Shown here in pieces: positions 1 to 6,044 of a stretch of DNA of 16,791 nt. A program made the position numbers and the translations under genes. Where the stretch lies: positions 1 to 16,791 of the forward strand of contig LIAL01000017.1 in NCBI GenBank assembly GCA_001437625.1, given 5' to 3'. The notes under the pieces were generated by a model. It was given only the letters and a program-made list of their open reading frames with translations. It did no database searches and was not told the origin of the DNA. The stretch comes from Nitrosopumilus sp. BACL13 MAG-121220-bin23 (lineage in GTDB: Archaea > Thermoproteota > Nitrososphaeria > Nitrososphaerales > Nitrosopumilaceae). Numbering within the stretch: position 1 is the first letter of the stretch; the number at the start of each line of letters is the position of its first letter.

Positions 1-320
1 CGATTAATTTGATTTTTTCTTTTATATTCATCTAAAATATCCTCAGGTGTTAATTTTAATTCAAGTGATGCCTGAACAACAAAATGCCATATGTCAATTA
101 ATTCTTCTCTAGCCTCCTTTTGATTAAATTCCGTAGGTGTTTTCCACCATTTCCAATTGGTTGTTCTTTGCAATTCTACAGCTTCATGCATAATTGCAGT
201 ACACAATGCAGAAACTTTACCTTCAGTATCTTTTGGATATCTGTCTGATTTGATTATTTCAGATAGATCTTTTTGAAGTTTAAAAATTTCATCTAATCTA
301 TCTTTTGTTTTTTCTGACAT
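1..320 (-). CDS. Dimeric dUTPase-like (all-alpha NTP pyrophosphatase), 3' end cut by window
   Basis: The minus-strand reading frame starts with ATG at 318-320 and runs off the left edge, giving about 106 residues without a stop. I read EAVEL near residue 46, NWKWWK at 55-60 and REELIDIWHF at 71-80. This E..E, W-x-W-K and EExxDxxHF pattern is typical of dimeric, all-alpha dUTP pyrophosphatases (MazG-related), where the acidic residues bind magnesium. The family hydrolyses dUTP to dUMP and pyrophosphate in the cytosol, keeping uracil out of DNA. It lies 40 bases downstream of the PfkB kinase on the same strand and may share its message. A general MazG-type nucleotide cleaner is the main alternative. 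The C-terminus is not visible. Confidence 0.75.
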   Translation of the reverse strand, partial: MSEKTKDRLDEIFKLQKDLSEIIKSDRYPKDTEGKVSALCTAIMHEAVELQRTTNWKWWKTPTEFNQKEAREELIDIWHFVVQASLELKLTPEDILDEYKRKNQIN

Positions 321-360
321 GATGTAATTTATTTTAAAAAATAATTTAACTTAAGTCTTT

Positions 361-1254
361 TTAGAATTGGATCATTTTTTCATATGATTTCAAACGTTTT
401 TCAATATCTCCTTTTTTAATTTTTAGTAATCCGTCTAAACCGTATCTTTCAACTGCAAATGAACCAAGTACATTTCCATATACTACAGCTTTTTTAATAT
501 CTGATATTTTTACTGATTTTTTACTAGCAAGATATCCAATCATTGCACCTGCAAATGAATCACCTGCACCCGTAGGATCCACAACATTTTCTAATGAAAA
601 TCCTGCAGTAGGAAAAATTACATCATCAAAAAACATCAAAGAACCATGTTCACCTTTTTTAATTATAATGTATTTGGCACCCCACTGTTTCATTTTTTTT
701 GCACATTTGATTAAATTATGTTCTTTTGTTAGTAATTTAGCTTCTTCATCATTGATTACAACTGCATCTACATTTTTTATCATTTTAATTACTGCATCTC
801 TTTTTGTTGATATCCAAAAATCTATGGTATCACACATTGAAAATTTTACATTATCAAATTCTTTAATTAATTTAGTATTTTGTTCTGGATCATTATTTGC
901 AAGATAAACAAATTGTGATTTTTTATATTCTTCTGGTACTATTGGTTTAAAATCTGCAAGTACGTTTAACTCTGTTTTCAAAGTAGATCTTGTGCTTAGA
1001 GTACTATCATATTTTCCATCATAACGAAATGTTTTACCTTTGTTTATTACCAATCCTTGTAAATCTAGATATTTTGATAAAATGTTATGATTTTTTTTTG
1101 GAAAATCATCGCCAACTACAGCTATTAATCCTGTTTTTATAAAATTACTTGATGAAATAGCAGCATATGTTGCAGCCCCTCCTAAAACATTTTTTAGAGT
1201 TTTAGTTGGAGTTCTAATTGTATCTAAAGCTGTAGAGCCAAAAACTGTAAGCAT
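361..1254 (-). CDS. PfkB/ribokinase-family sugar kinase
   Basis: This 297-residue protein has the PfkB-family layout and usual length. The N-terminal substrate region has a double glycine (GGAATYAA, 25-32). The C-terminal signature DPTGAGDSFAGA spans 226-237, with Asp232 as the expected catalytic base and the GAGD stretch forming the anion hole. KKGEHG at 199-204 matches the second nucleotide-binding turn. The family transfers phosphate from ATP to a sugar or nucleoside hydroxyl; the substrate cannot be read from sequence, and ribose, adenosine or another nucleoside are all possible. The ATG at 1252-1254 gives a normal N-terminal beta strand (LTVFGS). It lies 11 bases after the LEA14-like gene and 40 before the dUTPase gene, so the three are probably co-transcribed. 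Confidence 0.85.
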   Translation of the reverse strand: MLTVFGSTALDTIRTPTKTLKNVLGGAATYAAISSSNFIKTGLIAVVGDDFPKKNHNILSKYLDLQGLVINKGKTFRYDGKYDSTLSTRSTLKTELNVLADFKPIVPEEYKKSQFVYLANNDPEQNTKLIKEFDNVKFSMCDTIDFWISTKRDAVIKMIKNVDAVVINDEEAKLLTKEHNLIKCAKKMKQWGAKYIIIKKGEHGSLMFFDDVIFPTAGFSLENVVDPTGAGDSFAGAMIGYLASKKSVKISDIKKAVVYGNVLGSFAVERYGLDGLLKIKKGDIEKRLKSYEKMIQF

Positions 1255-1265
1255 TTAAAAAAAAA

Positions 1266-1715
1266 CTAATTTTGTTGTATAAATTTCCTTGTTTGCTCAT
1301 CTGTGGGATAATAATCAAATGGAATTTCTATGGATATACCAAATAAATCATATTTTGTTATTGCTGAAATTTTTACAGATTTTGATTCATCAGATTTTTG
1401 ATCTGTTGTAAAAGTACCTTTAACATGAATACTACTTATTGGATATAATGTGAATGATTCTAAATTTCCTTTACCTATTATTTCATTATCATAAAATATA
1501 AAAAATTCAGTTTCACCTGCTGGCAATGTCAATAATGATGGATTTTTAAATTCTAACTCTATTTTATAATTTAAATTATTTTTATCTTCATTTATGATCG
1601 TATTTTCAGAAATATTTACTGATATTCCTGATAGCGATTGATATTGTGAATACCCCAAAATACTGGCAAATAATAAAAATAGCACAATTGTACTTTTTTT
1701 CTTTGATGATTTCAT
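1266..1715 (-). CDS. Membrane-anchored LEA14-like protein
   Basis: This 149-residue protein has a lysine-rich start (KSSKKK) and one hydrophobic segment at about residues 9-22, followed by an extracytoplasmic domain; it is either a signal peptide or an uncleaved anchor. The domain has a beta-rich pattern with FKNPS near residue 56 and FYDNEIIGKGN near 70-80, ending in FDYYPT. An alternating-strand domain with an N-P turn followed by a strand and G-x-G resembles the LEA14/WHy fold of water-stress proteins. A similar pattern occurs in the protein at 6913-7401. The function is unknown. It leads a probable operon with the PfkB kinase, 11 bases downstream. The family assignment is an inference from pattern only. 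Confidence 0.65.
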   Translation of the reverse strand: MKSSKKKSTIVLFLLFASILGYSQYQSLSGISVNISENTIINEDKNNLNYKIELEFKNPSLLTLPAGETEFFIFYDNEIIGKGNLESFTLYPISSIHVKGTFTTDQKSDESKSVKISAITKYDLFGISIEIPFDYYPTDEQTRKFIQQN

Positions 1716-1837
1716 GACTAATTATCAAAATATTTTGTTTTAAACTAAAATTAAAAAAAATTCTGATTACTTGTGTAATTTTTTTGATTTAATCTTAAAT
1801 CTCATTAGAGCTATCTCAATAAATCAAAATTAACCTA

Positions 1838-2320
1838 ATGATTGTATTGGCACGAATTAAACTTAAACTGGGTGAGAATGAACTTGAAGTTGATTCTAGA
1901 GATTTCTATGTTGACAATCAAACATTAGGTGAAATTATAGATAATATCTCTCAATATTTACCAGAAAATCAAGCAAAAATTGTATATGAATCAGATTTTA
2001 CTTCTAAACCACATTCAATAGAACACGGTTTAGAATATTTAGATGATGCAGAAACATTTGAACCTGAATTTAATGAACCAAAACATATCACTAGTGATGA
2101 AATTAAATCAAAACTAAAAATTTTAGAAACCTGCAAATTTTTTGATTCACCAAGAACTGCTAGTGAAACTGTCCAACAACTTAGAGAATATGGATGGGCT
2201 ACAGGTACATTAGATGTTTCAAAAGCTTTAGCAAAAATGGCTTTAAATAAAAAATTTACAAAAAGTTTATTTGAAAATAAAACTTGTTACTCAATCGAAC
2301 AATTACCCTTATCTAATTAA
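1838..2320 (+). CDS. Unrecognised protein with C-terminal HTH-like region
   Basis: This 160-residue soluble protein is not one I recognise. The first 50 residues (ARIKLKLGENELEVDS, then DNQTLGEIIDNISQYL) look like a small alpha/beta domain. Residues 60-85 are acidic and likely a linker. Residues 90-145 are predicted helical, and SPRTASETVQQLREYGWATG followed by DVSKALAKMALNKKF resembles a winged-helix or other helix-turn-helix unit. It could be a DNA- or RNA-associated adaptor, but no catalytic motif is visible. The ATG at 1838 follows an AT-rich 122-base gap, and a possible TATA element (cttaaatct) lies near 1793-1801. Its last 8 bases overlap the end of the convergent cysteine-rich gene. 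It is probably conserved only in related archaea (inference). Confidence 0.75.
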   Translation: MIVLARIKLKLGENELEVDSRDFYVDNQTLGEIIDNISQYLPENQAKIVYESDFTSKPHSIEHGLEYLDDAETFEPEFNEPKHITSDEIKSKLKILETCKFFDSPRTASETVQQLREYGWATGTLDVSKALAKMALNKKFTKSLFENKTCYSIEQLPLSN

Positions 2321-2504
2321 AAGAGTAGTTGCATTTCAAACAATTAGAAAAAATTTCTCCATCTAAATGATCAAAATGTATATTACATTGTTGACATGTG
2401 TGATGCATATCAAAATATCCATCTTTTTCTATAATTCCAATTTTATTTGATTCAAGATTTGTGCTTTTACACTTTATACAATGACAACCACATTCAATTT
2501 TCAT
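2313..2504 (-). CDS. Small cysteine-rich, probable zinc-binding protein
   Basis: This 63-residue protein has nine cysteines and several histidines. It begins MKIECGCHCIKCKS, then has CQQC near 38-41 and a C-terminal CLKC. Pairs of CxxC and CxC spaced by about 25 residues are what a zinc ribbon or double zinc knuckle needs, so structural zinc binding is likely. No enzyme motif is seen. It is convergent with the 1838 gene and their ends overlap by 8 bases. It is one of three tiny cysteine-rich proteins in this part of the window. The ordered cysteine spacing makes a chance reading frame unlikely, but expression is not proven. Confidence 0.6.
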   Translation of the reverse strand: MKIECGCHCIKCKSTNLESNKIGIIEKDGYFDMHHTCQQCNIHFDHLDGEIFSNCLKCNYSFN

Positions 2505-2552
2505 AATTTTTTTCAGATAATCTAATTATACTTTCCATATCTATACAAATCA

Positions 2553-2708
2553 TTGGATAAAAAACGTGAAGTACCAATAGAAATTGATGATCATTTCAAA
2601 CTTTTTGGAAAAGAACCATGGGAAGTAGAATACGGCGAGAAATGTGCTGTATGTGATGTTAGAATAGATGAATACGGTTTTTGTTCATGTGGTTCTGGTG
2701 GAGATTAA
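2553..2708 (+). CDS. Tiny zinc-ribbon-like protein (51 aa)
   Basis: From a TTG at 2553 the frame reads LDKKREVPIEIDDHFKLFG, then KEPWEVEYGEKCAVCDVRID and EYGFCSCGSGGD, ending with TAA at 2706-2708. The four cysteines form CxxC and CxC, consistent with one zinc site. An in-frame TAA at 2523-2525 lies upstream and no ATG or GTG lies between, so TTG is the only usable start. The AT-rich element attata at 2524-2529 is about 25 bases before it, which fits a leaderless message. The stop is one base from the end of the convergent surface-protein gene. Function is unknown. A short protein with an acidic/aromatic N-terminus and a C-terminal zinc turn could be an adaptor or ribosome-associated factor, but that is speculation. 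Confidence 0.6.
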   Translation: MDKKREVPIEIDDHFKLFGKEPWEVEYGEKCAVCDVRIDEYGFCSCGSGGD

Positions 2709-2709
2709 A

Positions 2710-3678
2710 TTACTTTTTAATTTTTCTCATTATAATTATAGCAACTATCGTAACAATAATCAAAATACCTCCAAAAACTATCCAGATAAAATAATCATTA
2801 GAAATAGATTCTACCGGTAAAGTATCATTAGAAGTAATTTTACTTAAGTTATTACTATGTTCAGAATTACTAATCATAATTTCTCCTACTGCTTGTGGTT
2901 TTATGGAAAGTGAAACATAATTTTCTTTACTGTTAGATTTAGTATACTTGATTTTTTCATCATTTAATAATATAGTATATGGACTACCTAACAATTCTTC
3001 TTCCATAGTTACTGTTACAAATTTATTTTTTTCATTTAGTTGAAAACTAATACTTTTTGATACTTGATCAAAATTAAATTTATCAATTTTAGAATTTGTT
3101 ATAATTTCTACATTAAATTTATCTTCGTCCAAACTAACTTCTTCTATTATTTTTGGAATTTTATCATAATATTGTATTAGTGCATTACCTCCATTGTTTA
3201 CTGAAATACCTTTTTTATTTTCTAATTGTATTATGTTATTATTAAGAAAAATTAAATTTATTTCTTCAGAAAATAAAATAGAAAATGTTTCAGAGTATCC
3301 AATTCTAACTGTCCACAAATTTTCATAGAATGTAGATGCGTCTTCTAAATCATATTTAATAATAATATCTAACTTTGAAGGAAAAATTGTTATAGATAAA
3401 TTTTCTTTTCCATCATTTGTTAATGCAAATTCTTTTTCATCACCATTCTCATTTGTAACTATAAGACTTTCTGGAATTACTCCATCAAACAAACTTACAC
3501 TTAGTGGTATATTTGAAGCGGCAATAACCTGTTTTACATTAACTATTTCTGATTTATTTAATTCCACTTGAATTAATTTCTGATTTGCTTCTGCTCCTAA
3601 AGAGAACTGAGCACTGACTGTAGGAATTACTGTAACTAGAGCTAAAACTAATACAATTAAGTAAATTTGATTATTCAT
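2710..3678 (-). CDS. Secreted, C-terminally membrane-anchored surface protein of unknown function
   Basis: This 322-residue protein has a clear Sec-type signal peptide: hydrophobic residues 5-17 and an AxA-like site at about VSA-Q (residues 22-24). A long extracellular region of about 270 residues follows, rich in Asn, Ser, Ile and beta-strand patterns, with several N-x-S/T sequons. Near the C-terminus there is one hydrophobic helix (about 298-316), then the basic tail MRKIKK. This gives a type I topology with the bulk outside the cell. No catalytic motif or known domain is recognised. Its ATG directly follows the stop codon of the cyclophilin gene, so translation is probably coupled. It may be a cell-envelope or S-layer-associated protein (inference). 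Confidence 0.8.
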   Translation of the reverse strand: MNNQIYLIVLVLALVTVIPTVSAQFSLGAEANQKLIQVELNKSEIVNVKQVIAASNIPLSVSLFDGVIPESLIVTNENGDEKEFALTNDGKENLSITIFPSKLDIIIKYDLEDASTFYENLWTVRIGYSETFSILFSEEINLIFLNNNIIQLENKKGISVNNGGNALIQYYDKIPKIIEEVSLDEDKFNVEIITNSKIDKFNFDQVSKSISFQLNEKNKFVTVTMEEELLGSPYTILLNDEKIKYTKSNSKENYVSLSIKPQAVGEIMISNSEHSNNLSKITSNDTLPVESISNDYFIWIVFGGILIIVTIVAIIIMRKIKK

Positions 3679-4155
3679 TTATTCTAAAGTAACTTTTACC
3701 ATTTGGACTTTCTCTAACGGACAATCATTTCCATCTTTTTGAACCTTTACAATTTTATCTGCTACATCCATTCCTTCTGTTACTTGTCCAAATACCGTAT
3801 ATTCTCTATCTAAAAATGCACTATCTGATGTTACTATGAAGAATTGTGAGCCTGCACTGTTAGGATCTTGTGATCTGGCCATAGAAACAATACCCCGTAA
3901 ATGTGATCTTGAACTAAATTCAGCGTTAATGTTGTACCCTGGACCTCCTTGTCCCCAAGAATTTTTGTTATCTGTTTTTGTATTAGGATCTCCTCCTTGA
4001 ATCATAAATCCAGGAATTACTCTATGAAATAATGTACCGTTATAGAATCCATCTCTAACTAATTTTTCAAAATTTCTTACAGTTTCAGGGGCTAATTCAG
4101 GGAAAAGGTTAAGTGAAATATTGCCATGATTAGTTTCAATATTTACTGTAGTCAT
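3679..4155 (-). CDS. Cyclophilin-type peptidyl-prolyl cis-trans isomerase
   Basis: The 158-residue protein is a single cyclophilin domain of the short PpiB type without a signal peptide, so it acts in the cytosol. FHRVIPGFMIQGGDP spans 43-57 and includes the catalytic arginine (Arg45, equivalent to Arg55 of human CypA). SQFFIVTS (103-110) and FLDREYTVFG (114-123) complete the active site. The position of the cyclosporin-contacting tryptophan of CypA is Phe here, as in many prokaryotic members. I chose the ATG at 4153-4155 (MTTVNIETNHG), which matches the usual family N-terminus. A longer frame from 4206 would add 17 unlike residues. A TATA-like ttttatga lies about 25 bases upstream. The downstream surface-protein gene begins with no gap. 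Confidence 0.93.
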   Translation of the reverse strand: MTTVNIETNHGNISLNLFPELAPETVRNFEKLVRDGFYNGTLFHRVIPGFMIQGGDPNTKTDNKNSWGQGGPGYNINAEFSSRSHLRGIVSMARSQDPNSAGSQFFIVTSDSAFLDREYTVFGQVTEGMDVADKIVKVQKDGNDCPLEKVQMVKVTLE

Positions 4156-4379
4156 ATTTTTTTTGAATATTAAAATATCATAAAAGTCTTTTTGTAAGAT
4201 TACCATGAAATTTTTTATACCCTGTTATTTTTTTTAAATATTTTAAATTCTTACTTTATTTTGACTCCTTATTTTATTGAATACTTGTAATTTTTTTAAA
4301 TAATAATATTATTTTTGGTGTTGTCTTTTTTGAATTCTAAAGTTATAGTGTTATATAGAACAATTAGAAGTCTCATACA
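4156..4379. other. Long AT-rich divergent intergenic region
   Basis: These 224 bases separate the divergent cyclophilin and HTH genes and form the longest gene-free stretch in the window. It holds a TATA-like element for each gene at its ends, several T runs of seven or more, and a short AT palindrome-like stretch around 4232-4250. I see no convincing coding frame, tRNA or stable hairpin. A gactccttattttatt stretch near 4262 resembles the T-rich segment after the HTH gene. An unannotated small RNA cannot be excluded. Confidence 0.5.
4351..4357 (+). promoter_or_regulatory. TATA box of the small HTH gene
   Basis: TTATATA begins 29 bases before the TTG start at 4380. This is the spacing at which archaeal TBP/TFB initiation would fall on or next to the start codon, giving a leaderless message. 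It is the clearest TATA box in the window. Confidence 0.6.
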
Positions 4380-4610
4380 TTGAGTCGTATAAACCAAAGC
4401 ACAATAATTAAAGAAGCAATTAATTCCTATCTTGACAATGGAGTAACTGACAAACAAGACATCTATACAAAAGTAGTTGATGAACTTGGTGTCCCAAGAC
4501 CTACAGTAAGAAGAGTTGCAAGAGATCTAAGAACTGAATTATTACAAAAGATCCAAATCTTACAATCTGATATGCCTAAAGTCGCTGCTACTCCTGAAGA
4601 AGACGAATAA
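4380..4610 (+). CDS. Small helix-turn-helix DNA-binding protein
   Basis: This 76-residue, TTG-initiated protein has a central helix-turn-helix pattern at about 27-51 (DIYTKVVDELGV, then PRPTVRRVARDLR). The recognition helix is strongly basic. The N-terminal helix (INQSTIIKEAINSYLDNG) probably packs against it. The C-terminus is short and acidic (ATPEEDE). It lacks any ligand-binding domain and is likely a small transcription factor or chromatin-associated protein. The strong TATA box 29 bases upstream and the T-rich run after the stop suggest a compact, well-expressed single-gene message. The target is unknown. Abundant small HTH proteins are common in this archaeal group, so a global role is possible but not shown. 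Confidence 0.8.
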   Translation: MSRINQSTIIKEAINSYLDNGVTDKQDIYTKVVDELGVPRPTVRRVARDLRTELLQKIQILQSDMPKVAATPEEDE

Positions 4611-4620
4611 ATTCGACTCC

Positions 4621-4648
4621 TTTTTCTTTTTAACTCCTTTTATTTTCT
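4621..4648 (+). terminator. T-rich terminator after the HTH gene
   Basis: Just after the TAA at 4608-4610 come several consecutive T runs (tttttctttttaactccttttattttc) without a strong hairpin. Archaeal termination depends on such U-rich transcript ends, often together with aCPSF1. It separates the HTH gene from the next gene, which has its own TATA-like element at 4662-4672. Confidence 0.5.
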
Positions 4649-4661
4649 AATTATTGGCATT

Positions 4662-4672
4662 ACTATTATAAA
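4662..4672 (+). promoter_or_regulatory. TATA box of the coiled-coil membrane protein gene
   Basis: The sequence ctattataaag is centred about 28 bases before the ATG at 4695, consistent with a leaderless or very short-leader message. Confidence 0.45.
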
Positions 4673-4694
4673 GAATGAATTTTTCAAATTAGTT

Positions 4695-5162
4695 ATGGGA
4701 TATGCACGTAATCATTTAGCTACAATTGTAACTGGTGCATTTGCTTTAGTTTTAACTGGTATTTGGGCACCAATGGTTGATTTTGCACCAAATCTAAATT
4801 TCGTCTTTATCATGGCAGTTTCAATTACATGGTTTATGGTACTAACTTGTTGGTTATCTCAAAAAAGTGTAGATTATGCAAATAATCATTCTCACGCACA
4901 CGAAGTACATCAAAAAAAAAGCTTGAGTAATACACAAACAGTTCAAGTTGAAATTCCTAAACAAATCAATCTTTCAGAAATAAAGCAAATTCAAAATGAG
5001 TTATCCGGAGAATTAAATGAACTAAAGTCATCTGTAGAACTAAAAGATAGTGAAATTGAAAGGTTAAATCAAGAAATTTTGAATTTACAAACTCTGGTTC
5101 AAATTGAATCATTAAAGTCTGAATTAGCTAATTTAAAAATATTATCTTCTAAAAGAAAATAA
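4695..5162 (+). CDS. Two-helix membrane protein with coiled-coil cytoplasmic tail
   Basis: This 155-residue protein has two hydrophobic helices at about 8-29 and 33-53, forming a membrane hairpin with both ends on the same side. A histidine-rich stretch (NNHSHAHEVHQKK) follows, then about 60 residues of heptad-like coiled coil with leucine and isoleucine spacing (from LSEIKQIQNELSGELNELKS onward), and a lysine-rich end (SSKRK). The basic C-terminus suggests the tail is cytoplasmic. No enzyme motif is present; a scaffold or membrane-shaping role is a guess. The His cluster could bind metal. Its stop is two bases from the end of the convergent 45-residue cysteine-rich gene. I do not recognise the family. 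Confidence 0.75.
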   Translation: MGYARNHLATIVTGAFALVLTGIWAPMVDFAPNLNFVFIMAVSITWFMVLTCWLSQKSVDYANNHSHAHEVHQKKSLSNTQTVQVEIPKQINLSEIKQIQNELSGELNELKSSVELKDSEIERLNQEILNLQTLVQIESLKSELANLKILSSKRK

Positions 5163-5164
5163 TT

Positions 5165-5302
5165 TCAATCTTTACAGTGACAAGTAACTATGCCGTGATT
5201 CTTTTTACATCCAGGACAACTTACAGCACCACCATAATGACATTTACATGAACATAATTCAGTTGGATCTTTTTTTAAATTCAATATTGTTAGTTTGTGC
5301 AT
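5165..5302 (-). CDS. Tiny cysteine-rich, probable zinc-binding protein (45 aa)
   Basis: On the minus strand an ATG at 5300-5302 opens 45 residues: MHKLTILNLKKDPTELCSCK, then CHYGGAVSCPGCKKNHGIVT and CHCKD, ending with TGA at 5165-5167. Seven cysteines occur as CxCxC, CxxC and CxC, with three histidines nearby, enough ligands for one or two zinc ions. Lysines are frequent, which could favour nucleic-acid contact. The frame fills the gap between two other genes almost exactly: two bases from the coiled-coil gene and 39 from the flavoprotein gene. The organised cysteine pattern argues against chance. Function is unknown. Confidence 0.6.
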   Translation of the reverse strand: MHKLTILNLKKDPTELCSCKCHYGGAVSCPGCKKNHGIVTCHCKD

Positions 5303-5341
5303 ATACTATTTGACTTTTACAAATCTATGAATAAATTATTT

Positions 5342-5869
5342 TTATTTTTGTAATTTAGATGCAATTTGTAGAGTTTCATCAACCATTTCTTTTAATCTAG
5401 TTTTAGCATTTTCATCTGAAATTTGATTATCTGTAAATATTTCTGTAGTTAGATAAACTGCTTTTGGATTTGTAATTACTCTAAAGTATGATAGCAATTG
5501 TGTGATTACTGTTTGAACATCAACAAAACCAATATTTCCAGCAGCTAAAATAGCCATACCTGCAACTTTACCTTCTGTTTTTTTATGATCAACATATTCA
5601 AAGAGATTTTTTAATGCAGAACTAAAAAATGAATTATAGATAGGTGAACCAATTAACCATACATCTGCTTCCATAATGTCTTTTGCAGCATTTTTAGTTG
5701 CTTCATTATACTCTACATCAAATCCTCTATAACACTCAATTTCTCCATCTGAAAGATTAATGAATTTTGTATCTGAATTTTTTGATTTTGTATATTCATT
5801 AACATATTTCATAACTATCTGTGTATTTGCAGTTTTTCTAGGACTAGCTGAAATAACAACTATTTTCAT
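5342..5869 (-). CDS. NADPH-dependent FMN reductase-like flavoprotein
   Basis: This 175-residue protein has the flavodoxin-like fold of the NADPH-dependent FMN reductase family. SASPRKTANTQ (7-17) is the phosphate-binding loop for FMN. GSPIYNSFFSSALKNLFEYV (about 74-93) is the second flavin-contacting segment. AGNIGF (about 111-116) lies where the isoalloxazine-binding loop is expected. Members reduce FMN, quinones or azo-type acceptors with NAD(P)H in the cytosol; the acceptor here cannot be told. The length is normal. Start is the ATG at 5867-5869. It is transcribed away from the tRNA-Arg gene on the same strand, about 50 bases downstream of it, with an AT-rich gap likely holding its promoter. 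Confidence 0.85.
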   Translation of the reverse strand: MKIVVISASPRKTANTQIVMKYVNEYTKSKNSDTKFINLSDGEIECYRGFDVEYNEATKNAAKDIMEADVWLIGSPIYNSFFSSALKNLFEYVDHKKTEGKVAGMAILAAGNIGFVDVQTVITQLLSYFRVITNPKAVYLTTEIFTDNQISDENAKTRLKEMVDETLQIASKLQK

Positions 5870-5920
5870 AATTTTTTAACTCATTCTTTGTATTTAATTC
5901 CTACAATTTTTAAAATTAAA

Positions 5921-6014
5921 TGGGCTTGGAGGGCTTCGATCCCCCGACCTGAAACTTAGGAAGCTACTGCGCTATCCATGCTACGCGTCAAAATTGACTC
6001 TGCGCTACAAGCCC
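5921..6014 (-). tRNA. tRNA-Arg(CCT) with a noncanonical D-loop intron
   Basis: Read on the minus strand, acceptor GGGCTTG (6014-6008) pairs with CAAGCCC (5928-5922), with discriminator A at 5921 and no encoded CCA. The D stem is GCGC/GCGC, the T arm is GGGGG-ATCGAAG-CCCTC, and the variable loop is AGGTC. The anticodon loop TTCCTAA (5962-5956) carries anticodon CCT at 5960-5958, decoding AGG. The anticodon stem GTAGC/GTTTC has one U-U mismatch and one G-U pair. Nineteen extra bases in the D-loop (5981-5999) must be removed to give a normal 75-base tRNA. A TATA-like ttaaataa lies about 25 bases upstream. Confidence 0.88.
5981..5999 (-). other. 19-base noncanonical tRNA intron (position 15/16)
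   Basis: The intron reads AGTCAATTTTGACGCGTAG. The exon D-stem strand GCGC can pair with intron GCGT (one G-U), followed by a 3-base bulge AG|A, then a 4-bp inner helix GTCA/TGAC closed by ATTT. The 3' cut falls in an unpaired AG|C. This is a relaxed bulge-helix-bulge motif (HBh' type) with both cuts after the second base of the unpaired triplet, the rule for archaeal splicing endonuclease. Removal leaves a standard D-loop AGCATGGATA. Confidence 0.72.
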
Positions 6015-6044
6015 AGCAGAAAAAATATTCTAAATTATTTAAGC

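Noticed and set aside
668..907. Plus-strand open frame opposite the PfkB kinase gene
   Set aside because: It lies wholly antisense to a well-supported gene and its translation has no family pattern; similar shadows opposite or inside other genes (for example 8614-8820, 11590-11775, 12142-12354, 13429-13683) were also left out.
4156..4206. Upstream extension of the cyclophilin to an ATG at 4206
   Set aside because: The extra 17 residues do not match the family N-terminus, and MTTVNIETNHG from 4155 is the usual start; a TATA-like element lies inside the extension.
4262..4648. Repeat of ctccttttatttt-like stretches on both sides of the HTH gene
   Set aside because: The match is short and T-rich, as expected by chance in AT-rich DNA; kept only as a remark.
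5951..6014. Reading the tRNA-Arg insert as a broken or pseudo tRNA
   Set aside because: All arms are present once the 19 bases are removed, and the precursor shows a splice motif at exactly the two boundaries needed, so an intron explains it better.
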